Assembly (NCBI GenBank): GCA_009599575.1
Contig: VWND01000013.1
Location: forward strand, 558,001 to 622,000
Direction: 5' to 3'
Source: Blumeriella jaapii
Taxonomy: Eukaryota > Ascomycota > Leotiomycetes > Helotiales > Drepanopezizaceae
DNA: 64,000 bases
A model generated the notes under the pieces. That model ran no database searches, had not been told where the DNA came from, and worked only from the letters and a program-made list of their open reading frames with translations. Each line of letters begins with the position of its first letter. The stretch's first letter is position 1. This document shows, one piece after another, positions 1 through 11,328 of this stretch. Both the position numbers and the translations under genes were made by a program.

Positions 1-139
1 GGCGCATCGGGCACGCAGAGACCCATCGAACAACATCCCTTGGCTTCAAGACGAAAGCGTCGCGAGCCATCTGTATGAGCGGCACTCGGAGTCTCTGCCC
101 TCCGGGCGATGAACTCACCAAGGCACAGCACGAACACCG

Positions 140-3100
140 GTGGGCATGGAGCAACTGGCCTCGCTCAATGGGGCGTCAGACGAGGTGGAGGAGAAGCATG
201 GGGTAGACGGCCCAGAACCACAGAAGAAGAAATCGAAGGGAGGCCCGCGGCAGAGGGTGTCCCAGGCGTGCGACTGGTGCAGAAGTCGGAAAGACAAGTG
301 CGATGGGAAGAGACCGGTGAGAGAGATTCCACACGCGCGTCCGACGTGCGAATGCGAGGGCGCTTGAAGATCAAGCTGTCACGAGGAAGATCATCTACCT
401 TGAGCACTCTGAGCACTCGAACCTGCTTCCAAAGACGGGATTGTCATCATACGAACTTGAGGGCTGATGGAGCTGCTCTCTCTAGGCCTGCTCCACCTGT
501 ACTCTGAACGGCCGCGAGTGCTCGTACGATGCGAATGTGAAGAAGAGAGGTCTGCCAGAGGGATACGTGAGGGGCCTAGAAAAGCTATGGGGACTCGCGA
601 TACGAGACGTTGATGAGGTGGAAGACAACATTCTGTCAGCTCTAGCGGGCGATGAAGAGAGTACGCAACATCCTTCTCTCGTAAAACCCCTGGGCCTCTG
701 CGCAAATATCTGTACACCATGGGAGCTTGGTGACATGGAGTTGATTACCATGCCCCAGTCCACTGAGCGTCCAACTTCCCGCCTATCTTGGATGTCACCA
801 CGCCGCTTCGAGGCCCCCAAGCCGACCTGGCGCATCCACAACTTGTGCTGATCTGCTTAGGTGTTGAAAGTCCACTGGCCGTCTGGAACGACGAGACGAA
901 CTCGGAAGCGCTAGTAGAGCTGTGGAGGAAGTCGACTATATCAAGGGAGTTGGAAAGATTGTTATCGTCCCAAGAACCAGAAACGAAGCGCAAGCGAGTA
1001 AAAACCGACAGTCAGACCCAGAATTCTGCCGACAGAGAAGTTTTTAAACAGCCATCGATGCCAGTTTCGAACCCTCAAGCACATAAAGAAGGAGAGTACA
1101 TGGATTCTGCTTGGTCTGACCGCACTTCAGACCTCAGGCATACGAATGTTTATCACGCTCCACCAAGCTTATCGGCTTCTGATGTACGGTGTTACCAATT
1201 TGGCAAGGCTCGGCTAATTCGCTAAACAATCTTTGCAGAATCATCGATCTAAGGAACATGTGTCTATCCTCAGTCCATCCGTAGGAACTGTGTCTAGCGG
1301 AACCCCGGTAGCCTCTACCCTGCCCGAGTTACCGTCAGAGACGTGGCACCTGCTTGATGTGTACTTTTCCTATACGCATACCTGGCTGCCTATTATAGAA
1401 AAGCAGGACTTGCTAAGAACGTCATACCGGTACTCGCAAAATCGTAGCGAACGCTCTGGGTAAGTTCTGAAACCGAAAACGGTTCATTGTCTGGAATGGC
1501 TTTAAAGATTCCGCTAACCTTGACTAGTGAGTTCGGCTCCGGTGACAATGCAGTTCTTTGGGCGACAATAGCGTATGCGAAATTCCAGCACAGGGCCATC
1601 AACAACATCCCACGCGCTCTTGGACCTGTAGGGGAGATGGTGTGGACGGCAGAAAGGATGTATAGCCAAGCCAGGGCTCTTATTCCGAATGAAGAAGGGG
1701 CATGGGAACTTGGTAAGTGCAGCATTCATCAGTGCAAGACTTAGCTGGCAGAGATTGGTGCAGATTTGAAGTGTCTGCTCACAACAGAATCATGCTGACC
1801 CACGCAGGCCACGTGCAAGCCCTGCTTATTCTCGCTCTTGCAAATGTAGGAACCGGTCAATTTAGCCGTGCTTGGCTATTGGTAGGACAAGCCGTTCGAG
1901 CAATCGAGCTACGACTAGATCGCCCGTCAGACCCAGGATTTCAGACTAGATCACGGCACGTATTCCTTGGCTGTTTCGCCTTGGAAACCCTGGTAGCAGC
2001 TCGGTTGGGTCGGCGTCCGCACCTGAGATCGGACGATGCCGACGTTGCAGGGTTCTTGGAAGAGGATGGTCTCGAAGAATGGGATCCTTGGACAGACTGC
2101 CTCACAGTACGGAGAAGCTCAGCAGGGAGCTCGCGCATGCCCGCCTCGATACTGAGCACTTTCAACAAGCTTATACAGGTCCTCAAAATTCTCAACGACG
2201 CGTCCTGCGTCCCTGTTGCTTCAAATGCCTTGCAATTCAGCACCGTTCTCTTGCAAAAGTTGCATGTGTGGAGTCGTTCTCAATCGCCGCCACTATATTT
2301 TGACTCAAATGCAAGAGGAAGTGACCGATCATTGACGCTACTTCCGCATCAGTACCATCTGCGCAATGCCTATTATACTACACTGGCAAAGTCGCAGTTA
2401 TTGGCTCATAACTATGGCAACGAAGCGGTCAACCTGGAGCCATGCACCATCACAGCCCGCCAAACTGTTGACCTTTTCAATCAACATTCGGATACATTTG
2501 GGCTCCTTATTGTGCCGCCGACCTACGAATACTTTGTCAAAACCGCTTACGATATTGTGCACGCAGTTCACAGGAGCATTGAGAGTACGCACATCGTTCT
2601 AAACGACTGGAAACGAAGTTTGGACAGCTGTTTGGACACGATGGAGCCAGCCTGGCCTGTCTTTGAGTCATTCAAATCATCAGTCGCATTTCACTCTACG
2701 TCTCGGGCTACCAGGAGACAAAGCCAGGTCGCACTCGATCTTATCAATGGCATGGATCGTGATGCAGATGCAGCGGTCTTAGGCAAAACTCCTCAGAGTG
2801 TAGCAATTTACGATGCTCTTGACCCTTTGAGTCCTCAGAACCATCGCCCGCAGGTCGAGCAATTGAGATCTAGAAGTGTAAGCCAGCTCAGAACAAATGG
2901 CCGTCCGTCATTCAGCCGGTCTTCTGGCCATGGTCTACCGCAAAACCCTCGCACCATCTACGAAGACGTTCATGCAACTATTGGGTCTGCGAAACGGCAT
3001 CCATCGAATCAACGCAATTCTGCGCGTCAGCAGACTATGCCGCAGATGCCCCCGCAACAGCGGTCCTCTAACATAGCGCCGCCTGCTAACCCTCAACTGC

Positions 3101-3608
3101 ATCGGTCTTTGACAATGAGCTCTGCCGATGCAGAGTTAGATCCTGTGTTCAATGAGCTGATGCGACTGGATGCCACCGAATGGTTAGTGACTGCACTGTT
3201 CCGTCCCGGGGTGTGGGATATCGGCAATCTGCAAGCCTGCACTCGCCTTGGTGTTGCTGCTAGCTGCGTTTTCCCTTTACGCTGGGAACATATTACTAAC
3301 TTCGTGACAGGGCAGGTAACTGGGACCAAAGTCTCGTGAATCTCGGCTTCACCGATACCGACAACATGAACCAAGATTTCTACGCCTTCTGCCAAGAACC
3401 GGATCCGTTACATCAGAGCACCGTCTTCCAACAACTTGTCGCAAACTCGAATACGGAAACGAGCAATTTCTTCGATGGAAGTAGTCAAGCATTGGGTGGG
3501 GACACGCTAGGGCCGCAGGGATTTGCTGTAGGTGAGGAGAATGAGGGCATCGTCGCAGGTCAGATATTGCAAGCTTTGAGTGCTGCTGAGGACCAAGGAG
3601 GTGGATAG
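140..3608 (+). CDS. Zn2Cys6 transcription factor, QutA/Mut3-type (quinate activator candidate)
   Basis: Modelled as seven exons: 140-316, 486-729, 861-1183, 1239-1459, 1528-1712, 1808-3182, 3311-3608, giving 940 aa; phases agree throughout. The Zn2Cys6 cluster (about residues 43-73) reads CDWCRSRKDKCD, then CSTC and C, the last part restored only after splicing the first intron. It is followed by the KKRGLPEGYVRGLE linker typical of the QutA/QA-1F and Mut3 group. The middle region (WHLLDVYFSYTHTWLPIIEKQDLLR, then GDNAVLWA) matches the fungal-specific transcription factor domain. The protein would bind DNA in the nucleus and activate genes. Lying directly upstream of qutG, qutD and qutC-like genes, it may be the pathway activator, but the linker looks slightly closer to Mut3-type factors, so I give no symbol. 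Exon 2-3 junction (730-860) is the least certain. An upstream exon before position 140 cannot be excluded. Confidence 0.82.
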
Positions 3609-4006
3609 AATCTGGAACCGAGGTCTTGCAAAAAGTTATGATGTCTTGGCTGAGTAACCCACATGAATGAGAGATGTGAAGCCTCGAAGAGAGGCTCAGA
3701 TTCAGTGTGTGCACTGATCCTCGCCATCATCCTGACAAACCAAGCGTTTAGCCTGTTGCTGGTCTATACCAAAGCCAAATCTCAAGCCAATACCTCAACC
3801 GTGAAATGTCGGCAGAAACATGAGCCCCATCTACCCCACCCCACTCTGTTGATCCCCCGCTTTCGAATTCGGTTACACCCGCCCTCGCTCGGATCGACCT
3901 GGAGACTTTCCCGACATTCATCTCGCGCTTCGACGGACTACTTCGTGCCTCCCCAAACCCTCACACACCTACTTCGACATAGCGTACAGCCAATCACAAC
4001 CCTAAC
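3609..4006. other. intergenic, promoter side of qutG
   Basis: About 400 bases between two co-oriented genes. It must hold the terminator of the transcription factor gene and the promoter of the phosphatase gene. I saw no convincing QutA operator or other feature. Confidence 0.4.
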
Positions 4007-5595
4007 ATGGCATCCAAACTTACAGATTCCGAGCTCAGAGAGATCTACACCTTCGCCCTGGATCTTGGCCGTCGAGCCGGTCAGATTCTGTTGGATGGCG
4101 TTGAGAAGAGATGTGTTGCTGAGAGTAGGAGGGAAAGTGGGAAGATGGAAGAGAAGATGAATGCGGTGGACATCGTGACACAGACTGATTTAGGTGAGTC
4201 TGCTGGGAGGACGAGGCAGGCTACCTTGGCAATCGATTCAAAAACTAACCACGTGGCTGCTACAGACGTCGAGGCTTTCGTAAAGGCCGAGATTTCCGGG
4301 AGGTATCCAGACCACAAGTAAGCCTCTACTTGACTTGCAAGGACGCAGAATTGAGAATTGGCTCAAGATCTGTAGAAGACGAACACACCTGCTCCATCTC
4401 AGACAGTCTTCTATGTAACATAACGTCGACTGACATACCCAGATTCATAGGCGAGGAGACCTACTCCGCCGGTTCCTCGAAAGAGTACCTGGTGACAGAC
4501 TCGCCTACCTGGATAGTTGACCCCCTCGATGGCACGGTAAACTATACGCACCTCTTTCCCATGTTCTGTGTCTCCATCGCCTTTTGCCTAAATGGGAGCC
4601 CTACCATTGGAGTGATTTACCAGCCCATGGTTGACACAACGTACTCCGCACTTAGCGGGCATGGAGCATGGCAGGATGATGCATGTGATGGGAAGAGGAG
4701 AAGGGCGTTGCCGTACGTGAATAGTCCAAAGAGTGTCATCCCGAAAAACGCGCCAAAGGGTTGTATTTTTAGCTGTGAGTGGGGCAAGGACAGGTACGCA
4801 TGCTTTCTCAGACCATTGATTTATTCTGAAGCCATACCAACTGTCGTAAAAGCAGCTGAATTCGTGTGAGAGATGCTAATCACAGACAGACGCGACGTCG
4901 AAGGAGGGAATATGAGGCGCAAGATCGACAGCTTTCTTAACATGGCTGCTGAGATTGGTGGGAGAGGTGGCAAAGGAGGCATGGTGCATGGAGTGAGAAG
5001 TTTGGGCAGGCAAGTTCCGCATTCTCTAAGCCTTCTGGGGGTGACAAAGACTGGCGGCTTCAAATTTTCAGGGCAAAAAGCCCAGTACGCGGACCTCAGA
5101 CTGACTTGCACGAATCTAGCGCGACCTTAGACCTCGCATACGTAGCCTCCGGGGCTTTTGATATCTGGTGGGAAGGTGGCTGTTGGGAATGGTACGTCCT
5201 GACTTCAAACTCCCTTTCTATCCACAATTCAGTCGCCCGCAATTGCACATCGCCCATCCTTATACGCAGCATGATACCCACCTCACCGTACCTGCATATC
5301 TTTCTCCGCCAACATCACTCAGATAGGCACAAAAGCTTACCGACACGTGAACAGGGACGTCGCAGCGGGAATCTGTATCCTCCGAGAAGCAGGCGGTCTC
5401 ATCACCTCCGCGAACCCGCCTCCAAACCCCGACACGGATCCCATTCAGGAGGTGAGATTAGGCAGTCGGCTCTATTTGGCAGTCCGGCCAGCGGGCGATG
5501 GCGAGGGAGAGACGGGCAGAGAGAGTCAGGAGAGGGTGGTGAGAGAGGTGTGGAAAAGAGTTGAACGATTGGATTATTCGAGGCCAAAATCTTGA
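4007..5595 (+). CDS. qutG: inositol monophosphatase-family protein QutG/Qa-X
   Basis: Six exons: 4007-4193, 4266-4317, 4443-4793, 4890-5009, 5120-5191, 5355-5595, giving 340 aa, close to the usual QutG length. It has the family metal-site motifs: GEETYS near residue 83, WIVDPLDGTVNY near residue 103 and WDVAAG near the end of exon 5, which only forms when the last intron is removed. These are the Mg-dependent phosphatase signatures of the IMPase superfamily. QutG/Qa-X is part of every known fungal quinate cluster, but its exact substrate in the pathway is not settled. The fourth intron (5010-5119) is best read as GC-AG, since it alone restores RSLGSATLDLAYV. It is co-oriented with the permease gene 390 bases downstream. 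Confidence 0.9.
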
Positions 5596-5986
5596 GTTGG
5601 GCGCAAGTGTGTGGATGGTTTGAGAAACATCGAGACGCGTGTAACATAGGAGGTTTTCTCGCTATGTACATGTTGTTTAGAGAATATAATTTCTGCGGGG
5701 TAGACTTCAGATCGGCCGCATGATTCTTTTTCCGGCTCGCAGGCACTTACAGTACATGCTGTGTTTACCTAGGCCCTCGCTTATCTTGGGCCTAGCGGCT
5801 CGGTTATAATAGGCAGGGTCTGCCGTTACGAATTGCCTTTTCTTTTCCATCTCATCCCTCTATCTCTGTTGTTGCAATTGTTTGCCAGGTCCTCGGTGCT
5901 TGAGACTCGGGATTGACCCCTGGCTGGAGATTCTTCAACTTTTGTTGGAGTCACGGGATGTAGAGGAATCCTCCCCTCTTCTCAAG
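5596..5986. other. intergenic, promoter of qutD-like gene
   Basis: Between qutG and the permease start. Pyrimidine-rich stretch at about 5840-5875 (ttttcttttccatctc-like) is typical of fungal core promoters. Nothing else recognised. Confidence 0.4.
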
Positions 5987-7766
5987 ATGGGCCTCCTATC
6001 TCTGGTCGAAGGTATACCTTTCCTACACATGGTCTCGACTTTTACATCTAACGTCCACAGATCGGCCAACGCCATCATGTGTTTACAACCTTCGTGTCTA
6101 TACGTGCGCCGCAGTGTTAGTCTCTCTCCCCAGGTATCGTGTCAAAGCCTGATTCATCTCACAGAGCCGCTTTCTGCGCCGTCATGATCGGATATGACTC
6201 TGCTTTCATTGGTGGAACACTTGCCTTGGACTCCTTCAAGACCGAGTTCAACTGGGACCAATACACCACACACGAGAAGAATCTGATCTCGGAGAACATT
6301 GTCTCTCTGTACCAAGCTGGGGCTTTCTTTGGCGCCTTCTTTGCCTATGCCGCAGGCCACTACCTAGGACGCAAGAAAGGTCTCCAGATCTTCGCTGGTG
6401 TCTTTGTCCTTGGAGCTGGTCTCATGCTTGGTGCCAATCGCAGTCGCGGACTGGGACTGGTTTACGGGGGGCGGGTACTTGCTGGAATTGGTGTCGGCGG
6501 CGCTTCCAATCTAACCCCGATTTACATCTCAGAGCTATCACCGCCTGCTATCCGTGGCCGCTTGGTCGGGCTGTACGAGATGGGTTGGCAAATCGGAGGG
6601 GTCGTCGGATTTTGGATCAACGTAAGACGGACCACCGTCTGACTTGTCCGCGACTAACACCTCTGCAGTACGGAGTCTCAGTCACCCTTCCCGCAAACCA
6701 CGAGCAATGGATCATCCCGTTCGCCGTCCAGCTCGTCCCAGCAGGTCTCATGTTCGCTGGTCTCTTCTTCGTCAAAGAGTCACCGAGGTGGCTCATGACC
6801 CGAAACCAGCGTACCAAGGCTTTGGAGAACCTGTGCTGGCTGCGAAAGCTTCATGCGGATGACATCTACATGCTCGAAGAAGTATCCGCCATTGACGCGG
6901 CCCTCGAACATCAGCAAAGCACAGTCGGCCTCGGCTTCTGGCAGCCGTTCAAAGCCCTTGTCCAGGACCGTCGAGTTGCTTACCGTTTCTTCTTGGGCTG
7001 TTCGCTCTTCTTCTGGCAAAACACGTCCGGGATCAACGCCATCAATTACTATTCGCCCACCGTTTTCCAATCCATCGGCGTCACAGGCACCAACACCTCG
7101 CTGCTCACCACTGGAGTCTTTGGTATCGTCAAGGCAGTCGTGACAGTCGTATGGCTTCTCTTCCTCATCGATAACCTCGGCCGTCGGAACCTCCTGATGT
7201 ACGGTGCTCTCGGCGGCGCCATTTGTCTGTACTACGTAGGCGCCTACATCAAGATCGCCGACCCGGCCAACAACCCTACCTCGGATGGCAGTCTGTCTCC
7301 CGGCGGCATCTCTGCCATGGCCTTCTTCTACCTGTGGACCATCTTCTACACGCCCTCCTGGAACGGCACGCCCTGGGTCTACAACTCGGAGATGTTCCCA
7401 CCGACCGTGCGAACGCTGGGTCAAGCCTTCGCGGCTGCCTCGAACTGGCTCTTCAACTTCCTCGTGGCGAGGTTCACGGCTCAGATGTTCACGGCCATGG
7501 GCTACGGAGTCTACTTTTTCTTTGCGAGCTTGATGGTTTGCAGCGTTGCATTTGTGTGGTTCTTGCTCCCAGAAACCAAAGGGATACCACTGGAGTCCAT
7601 GGATCGCTTGTTCTCGAAGGATCTGACCCCGCGCAAAGCCCATGCGATTGTGATGCAGGAGGTGCGGAGTGACGAGGAGCAATTCAGGCTTAATGTTGAG
7701 GGAAGCGGGATTGGGCTTGGAAAGGATGACACGAGGGGAAAGGCGGATCATGTGGAGGCTGTGTAA
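5987..7766 (+). CDS. qutD: quinate permease, MFS sugar transporter family
   Basis: Four exons: 5987-6011, 6061-6115, 6165-6621, 6669-7766, giving 544 aa with about 12 membrane segments. The two short first exons are supported because splicing yields MGLLSLVEDRPTP followed by VYNLRVYTCAAVAAF, the start typical of QutD/Qa-y. Sugar-porter signatures are present: GYDSAFIGG, GRKKG in the first cytoplasmic loop, KESPRWLM before the central loop, GRRNLL, and PETKGIPLESMD near the C terminus. It should sit in the plasma membrane and import quinate or shikimate by proton symport. The assignment to quinate rather than another sugar rests on its N-terminal pattern and on its place between qutG and qutC. 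Confidence 0.9.
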
Positions 7767-8574
7767 CGGGCCATCATGCTCTTCAGGGGTGCCAACTTTT
7801 GCTGAATGGCAAAGGAGTACATAAGAGGTATCTGGATGCTGTACGTCTGGTTCATGCTTTGGATTCTGTATGGAAGGTGCTGCAAAAAGAGGGTATGAAC
7901 GTAGTTGACCTAAAGAATACATACCCACGAACAACCACGAGTGTACAGAAGCAGTTGAAGCCGGGAAAGTGAAGTCTCTCTCTCCCAGACTGCGTTTCAG
8001 CAATCCAAATTTCAGGATAACCATGAGTTCTCCGCAAATTTCCAACAGAACTGTGGTTCTGAATATGAGCTTGGCACGGGGGGTAACGTCTTCTCCCGCC
8101 TTCCCCGGATCCACATTGTCGAACACCGGAGTCACAAAGTCAAGACGAAGCTCCACGGGCGAGCAGTCATCAAGCCGACGAGTACAACAACACACTTACT
8201 CGCTTACTCACATACATATGTGGGGGAAGAATGCTCAGCCGGCTGGAAAATGCTTTTCGCGACGCTCTCGCTAAGGAGCTGCGATATCAACAAAGCGTCC
8301 AATGAGACGAGCGAGCGAGGCGGGCGTCGTATCACCATCTGGATGCCAACGCGCTGATAGAGTGCGTCGATGGCCGTGGATAGCCTCATGCTGGGTCGAA
8401 GGGGGAAAGCTTGCGTGAGGTTGATAAGCGTCGTAGGTCTTTCTTCTGTCTTCTCTCTTGACCAGCTCTGTCTTCTCGCTCGGTTTGTTCTCTTTGCTTT
8501 GGTAGCTCGAGCAAGGATCGATCAAGTCATCAGATTGCTTTCCTGTACCAGGTCCCAGCCTATCTTCACCAAAG
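7767..8574. other. intergenic, between qutD and qutC
   Basis: About 800 bases without a supported gene. Must carry the qutD terminator and qutC promoter. Several short frames here have no coding character. No clear operator palindrome was found. Confidence 0.4.
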
Positions 8575-9729
8575 ATGTATTCCAAGCCAGCAATCTGTAG
8601 CCTGTCCCTCGGCGTACGTTCCTCTCGCCCCCTAGCACCAGTCCTCACTGACACCACCTTCGAGCGAGCATGGGCCCACTCCCTCAGCCTCAAACTTGAA
8701 GCAGCCTCCGCAGCCCAGATACCGGGTCTAGAGATCTTCTTCGAAGACCTGCTCTACCTCGCCGCCTCCTACCCGGGCGGCGCCACACCCGCCAACCAGA
8801 TCCGCGCCGCCCACGAAATCCAGTCCCAGTGCTCCTCCCTTGGCCTCGAAATCATCGGCATCGGCCCCTTCAGCAACTGCGAGGGCCTCCTGTCCCCCAC
8901 CGCCAAAGCGGCCAAGCTGGAAGAGCTGCGCCTCTGGTTCGAGATTGCGCACATCCTCGGCACGGACATCATCCAGATCCCGTGTACGTTCAAGACCGAG
9001 GGCTTCACGGGCGACCTCGACGTCGTGGCGAGCGACCTGCGGGAGATTGCCGACCTGGGCGCGCGACAGAGCCCGCCGTTCCGCTTCGCGTACGAGAATC
9101 TGTGCTGGGGCACGTTCAACGATACGTGGGAGAAGGCGTGGGCTGTGGTGCGCGCCGTGGATCGCGACAACTTCGGCCTGTGTCTCGACACATTCAACAT
9201 CGCGGGCCGAGAGTACGCGAATCCGTGTGCGCCCGACGGCAAGAACCTCGATGCGGATGCGTCGTTCAAGGAGAGCATGAGGAGGATGGTGCAGACGATC
9301 GACGTCGGGAAGATCTTCTACATCCAAGTCGTTGACGCGGAGCGGTTGCGCGAACCCATGTCCGAGACTCACGCTTTTCACGTCGATGGCCAGAAGCCGA
9401 GGATGAGCTGGAGTAGAAATTGTAGACTCTTTCTCTGCGAGGAGGATCGAGGCGGGTACTTACCGGTGCTGGACGTGTTGAGGGCGATCTGTGATGAGCC
9501 TGAGAAGGGCGGACTGGGGTACAAGGGATGGGTGTCTATGGAGATGTTCAATAGAAGCCTGGTCCGAGAGAAGAGGGATGTGCCGACGGAGCATGCAGAG
9601 AGAGCAATGAGAAGCTGGTGGATGACCGTGAAGGCTATGGGGTGGGAAGCGGAGATCGAGATGCCGCAGAGGATGGAGGCGGATACGCATACCAGGTTGG
9701 ACAGAGTCGAGGTTGCGGCGAGGTTGTGA
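8575..9729 (+). CDS. qutC: 3-dehydroshikimate dehydratase
   Basis: Two exons, 8575-8613 and 8665-9729, giving 367 aa. The enzyme converts 3-dehydroshikimate to protocatechuate, the last step that defines fungal quinate catabolism. The fold is a TIM barrel of the xylose-isomerase-like/AP-endonuclease-2 type. The beginning MYSKPAICSLSLG joins to RAWAHSLSLKLEAA only if 8614-8664 is removed; that intron is 51 nt long with no stop, so an unspliced reading stays open but inserts 17 foreign residues into strand 1. Further family patterns: IPGLEIFFEDL, AYENLCWG, GLCLDTFNIAG, IQVVDAERL and WVSMEMFNRSL, which hold metal- and substrate-binding acids. The GC content is clearly higher than in neighbours. 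Confidence 0.92.
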   Translation: MYSKPAICSLSLGVRSSRPLAPVLTDTTFERAWAHSLSLKLEAASAAQIPGLEIFFEDLLYLAASYPGGATPANQIRAAHEIQSQCSSLGLEIIGIGPFSNCEGLLSPTAKAAKLEELRLWFEIAHILGTDIIQIPCTFKTEGFTGDLDVVASDLREIADLGARQSPPFRFAYENLCWGTFNDTWEKAWAVVRAVDRDNFGLCLDTFNIAGREYANPCAPDGKNLDADASFKESMRRMVQTIDVGKIFYIQVVDAERLREPMSETHAFHVDGQKPRMSWSRNCRLFLCEEDRGGYLPVLDVLRAICDEPEKGGLGYKGWVSMEMFNRSLVREKRDVPTEHAERAMRSWWMTVKAMGWEAEIEMPQRMEADTHTRLDRVEVAARL

Positions 9730-9835
9730 TGAGGTGCGTTGTCGGCGTTGGGTATACACACATGTGTTAGCGAAGGATAGATCGAGCTGCAATTAGACGA
9801 TTTTAATTCGTGTGTCTATCTAAGCATCGCAACAG

Positions 9836-11328
9836 TTAGTCTGTCTGCATGGTATCGTCGTTGTCAAAAGACATAGGTTCCGGTTCCAGAGGAACACCTC
9901 TACCTCTACCCTCCAACAGTTCCCTTCTCACTTCTGGACCAATCTTCGAATGTCCCTTTGTGAGCAAGAGATCGAGCAAAGCCTCTCTCTGGTCCTCGGT
10001 AATATCATTCTATATCTTTGGGCAAACGCCAGCAGACATTGATGCCAGATGACCGGCAGTTTGGTGTCCTTTGACCCGGGTCCAGAGAGCCCCGTCATCG
10101 CCTCTCCGCCCAGTGTGTCGACGGTCCGGAACCGTAGAAAGTGGAACACAAGAGCATCGATGACCTGGAACGGTAAGGCGTACTTCTTTTCCAACATGGC
10201 TTTGATGAAGATATTCGTCGCACCACCTCCTTCCGTCCCTGCTGAAGACTCTTGCGCAGCAATGTCGCATAACCCCTTGATGGCAGCGGCAGAGTGAAGC
10301 ACGGGCACAGAGACTCGAACCAAGACAGCAGAAATAATCTGTGCCTCCCTCAGCGTGCATGTACCACTTCCAACTAGAGGGAACAAGAAACCCTTGAACC
10401 AGGCCGCCGGTTTGTACAGGCCCTTCTTCAAGGCATTGAAAAGATGCACGTTCAGCTTCTTGGTTTCGTGAATGTCCTCCCGTACTCGCTCGAGGACTAT
10501 CATTTCAAAGAATCGTTGTGCGGTGGCGGGTGTGCTCGACACGAAGATCTTGGTGGCTTCATAGATTGCGTTTGCAGTCCACGCTTCTGGCCTGGTGATT
10601 TGGATAATGTCCTCCCAGCGAGGTACCGTCGGTAGGATTTTGAAAGGTTTTGGCAGCTTCCCAGACTTGTACCGGGACAGCAAAAGACCGACTCTGCCAG
10701 CAATTTAGTATTTCTTCTGAACTTTCAGCGAATGGACATACTTTGTGTATACCTCCACGACCTTTGGTGGAATCTCAAAGTCCTCGTCTATCGGATCCGG
10801 CGCTCCAAAGTTCCCACTACTTTCACCTCCCGCAGCCTCGTGCATCGCAATCTTCTCCAATATCAGATCGGCCAGATTCGTCCCAGGTCCCTCGTCTTCC
10901 ACGCTATCATTTACACCAGGCCAGCCTTGCTTCAACAAGGGATCCTCCTCCGTCGGAAAGAATTTGTTAAACGTCTCCAGATCGCCCGGGGCAAGTTCAA
11001 TCTCCTCGACCTCCTCGTCTCCCCACTCCTCGTATTCTTGTGCCGGCTCTTCATCTCCATCGTCCTCTAACCTCGACTCGAAGTCAAAGGCTGTACTGGC
11101 CGGCTGCACAGAGTTTTCCGCCGTGTCTTCGTCGGCGAGCTCCTGTCCCATGCGCAGGATTTTGCGCGACGCTTTCGAGTCCACGAATTGATCCCCCTCA
11201 TCTTGGTGTCTTGATTTGCGCTTCTCGCCCTTGATCTTAAGGGTTTCGGTAGCTGTGAGGTCCTCGTCGAGAGGGTTATGTCGACGCTCCTGACGCGGTT
11301 TGGAGACTGGCGTGGTGGCTTTCGGCAT
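9836..11328 (-). CDS. enp1: bystin / Enp1, 40S ribosome biogenesis factor (one-base frame break)
   Basis: Two exons on the minus strand, 11328-10742 and 10693-9836, about 481 aa when the frame break is allowed. Bystin/Enp1 acts in the nucleolus and early cytoplasmic pre-40S particle in 18S rRNA maturation. The N-terminal third is acidic and charged. The bystin domain is clear: SRYKSGKLPKPFKILP, WEDIIQITRPEAW, FNALKKGLYKPAAWFKGFLFPL and FHFLRFR. Splicing joins VEVYTK to VGLLLSRYKSG. I start at MPKATTPV, the usual family start; an in-frame ATG lies 39 bases upstream. Near 10010 the frame breaks just after LLAFAQRY. The family continuation NDITEDQRE and a normal C terminus ending at the stop at 9836 lie in another frame, as if one A (T on the plus strand) were missing. 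Read literally, the protein would end at 9928 with an unrelated tail. Confidence 0.9.

Noticed and set aside
6780..8195. 471-codon open frame antisense to the permease gene
   Set aside because: It mirrors the GC-rich third positions of qutD and has no family pattern.
3609..8574. QutA operator palindromes in the quinate cluster
   Set aside because: Only partial matches to the remembered consensus were found, for example near 8013; not good enough to report.
8728..9381. 217-codon frame antisense to qutC
   Set aside because: High GC coding DNA gives open opposite frames; no recognisable protein.
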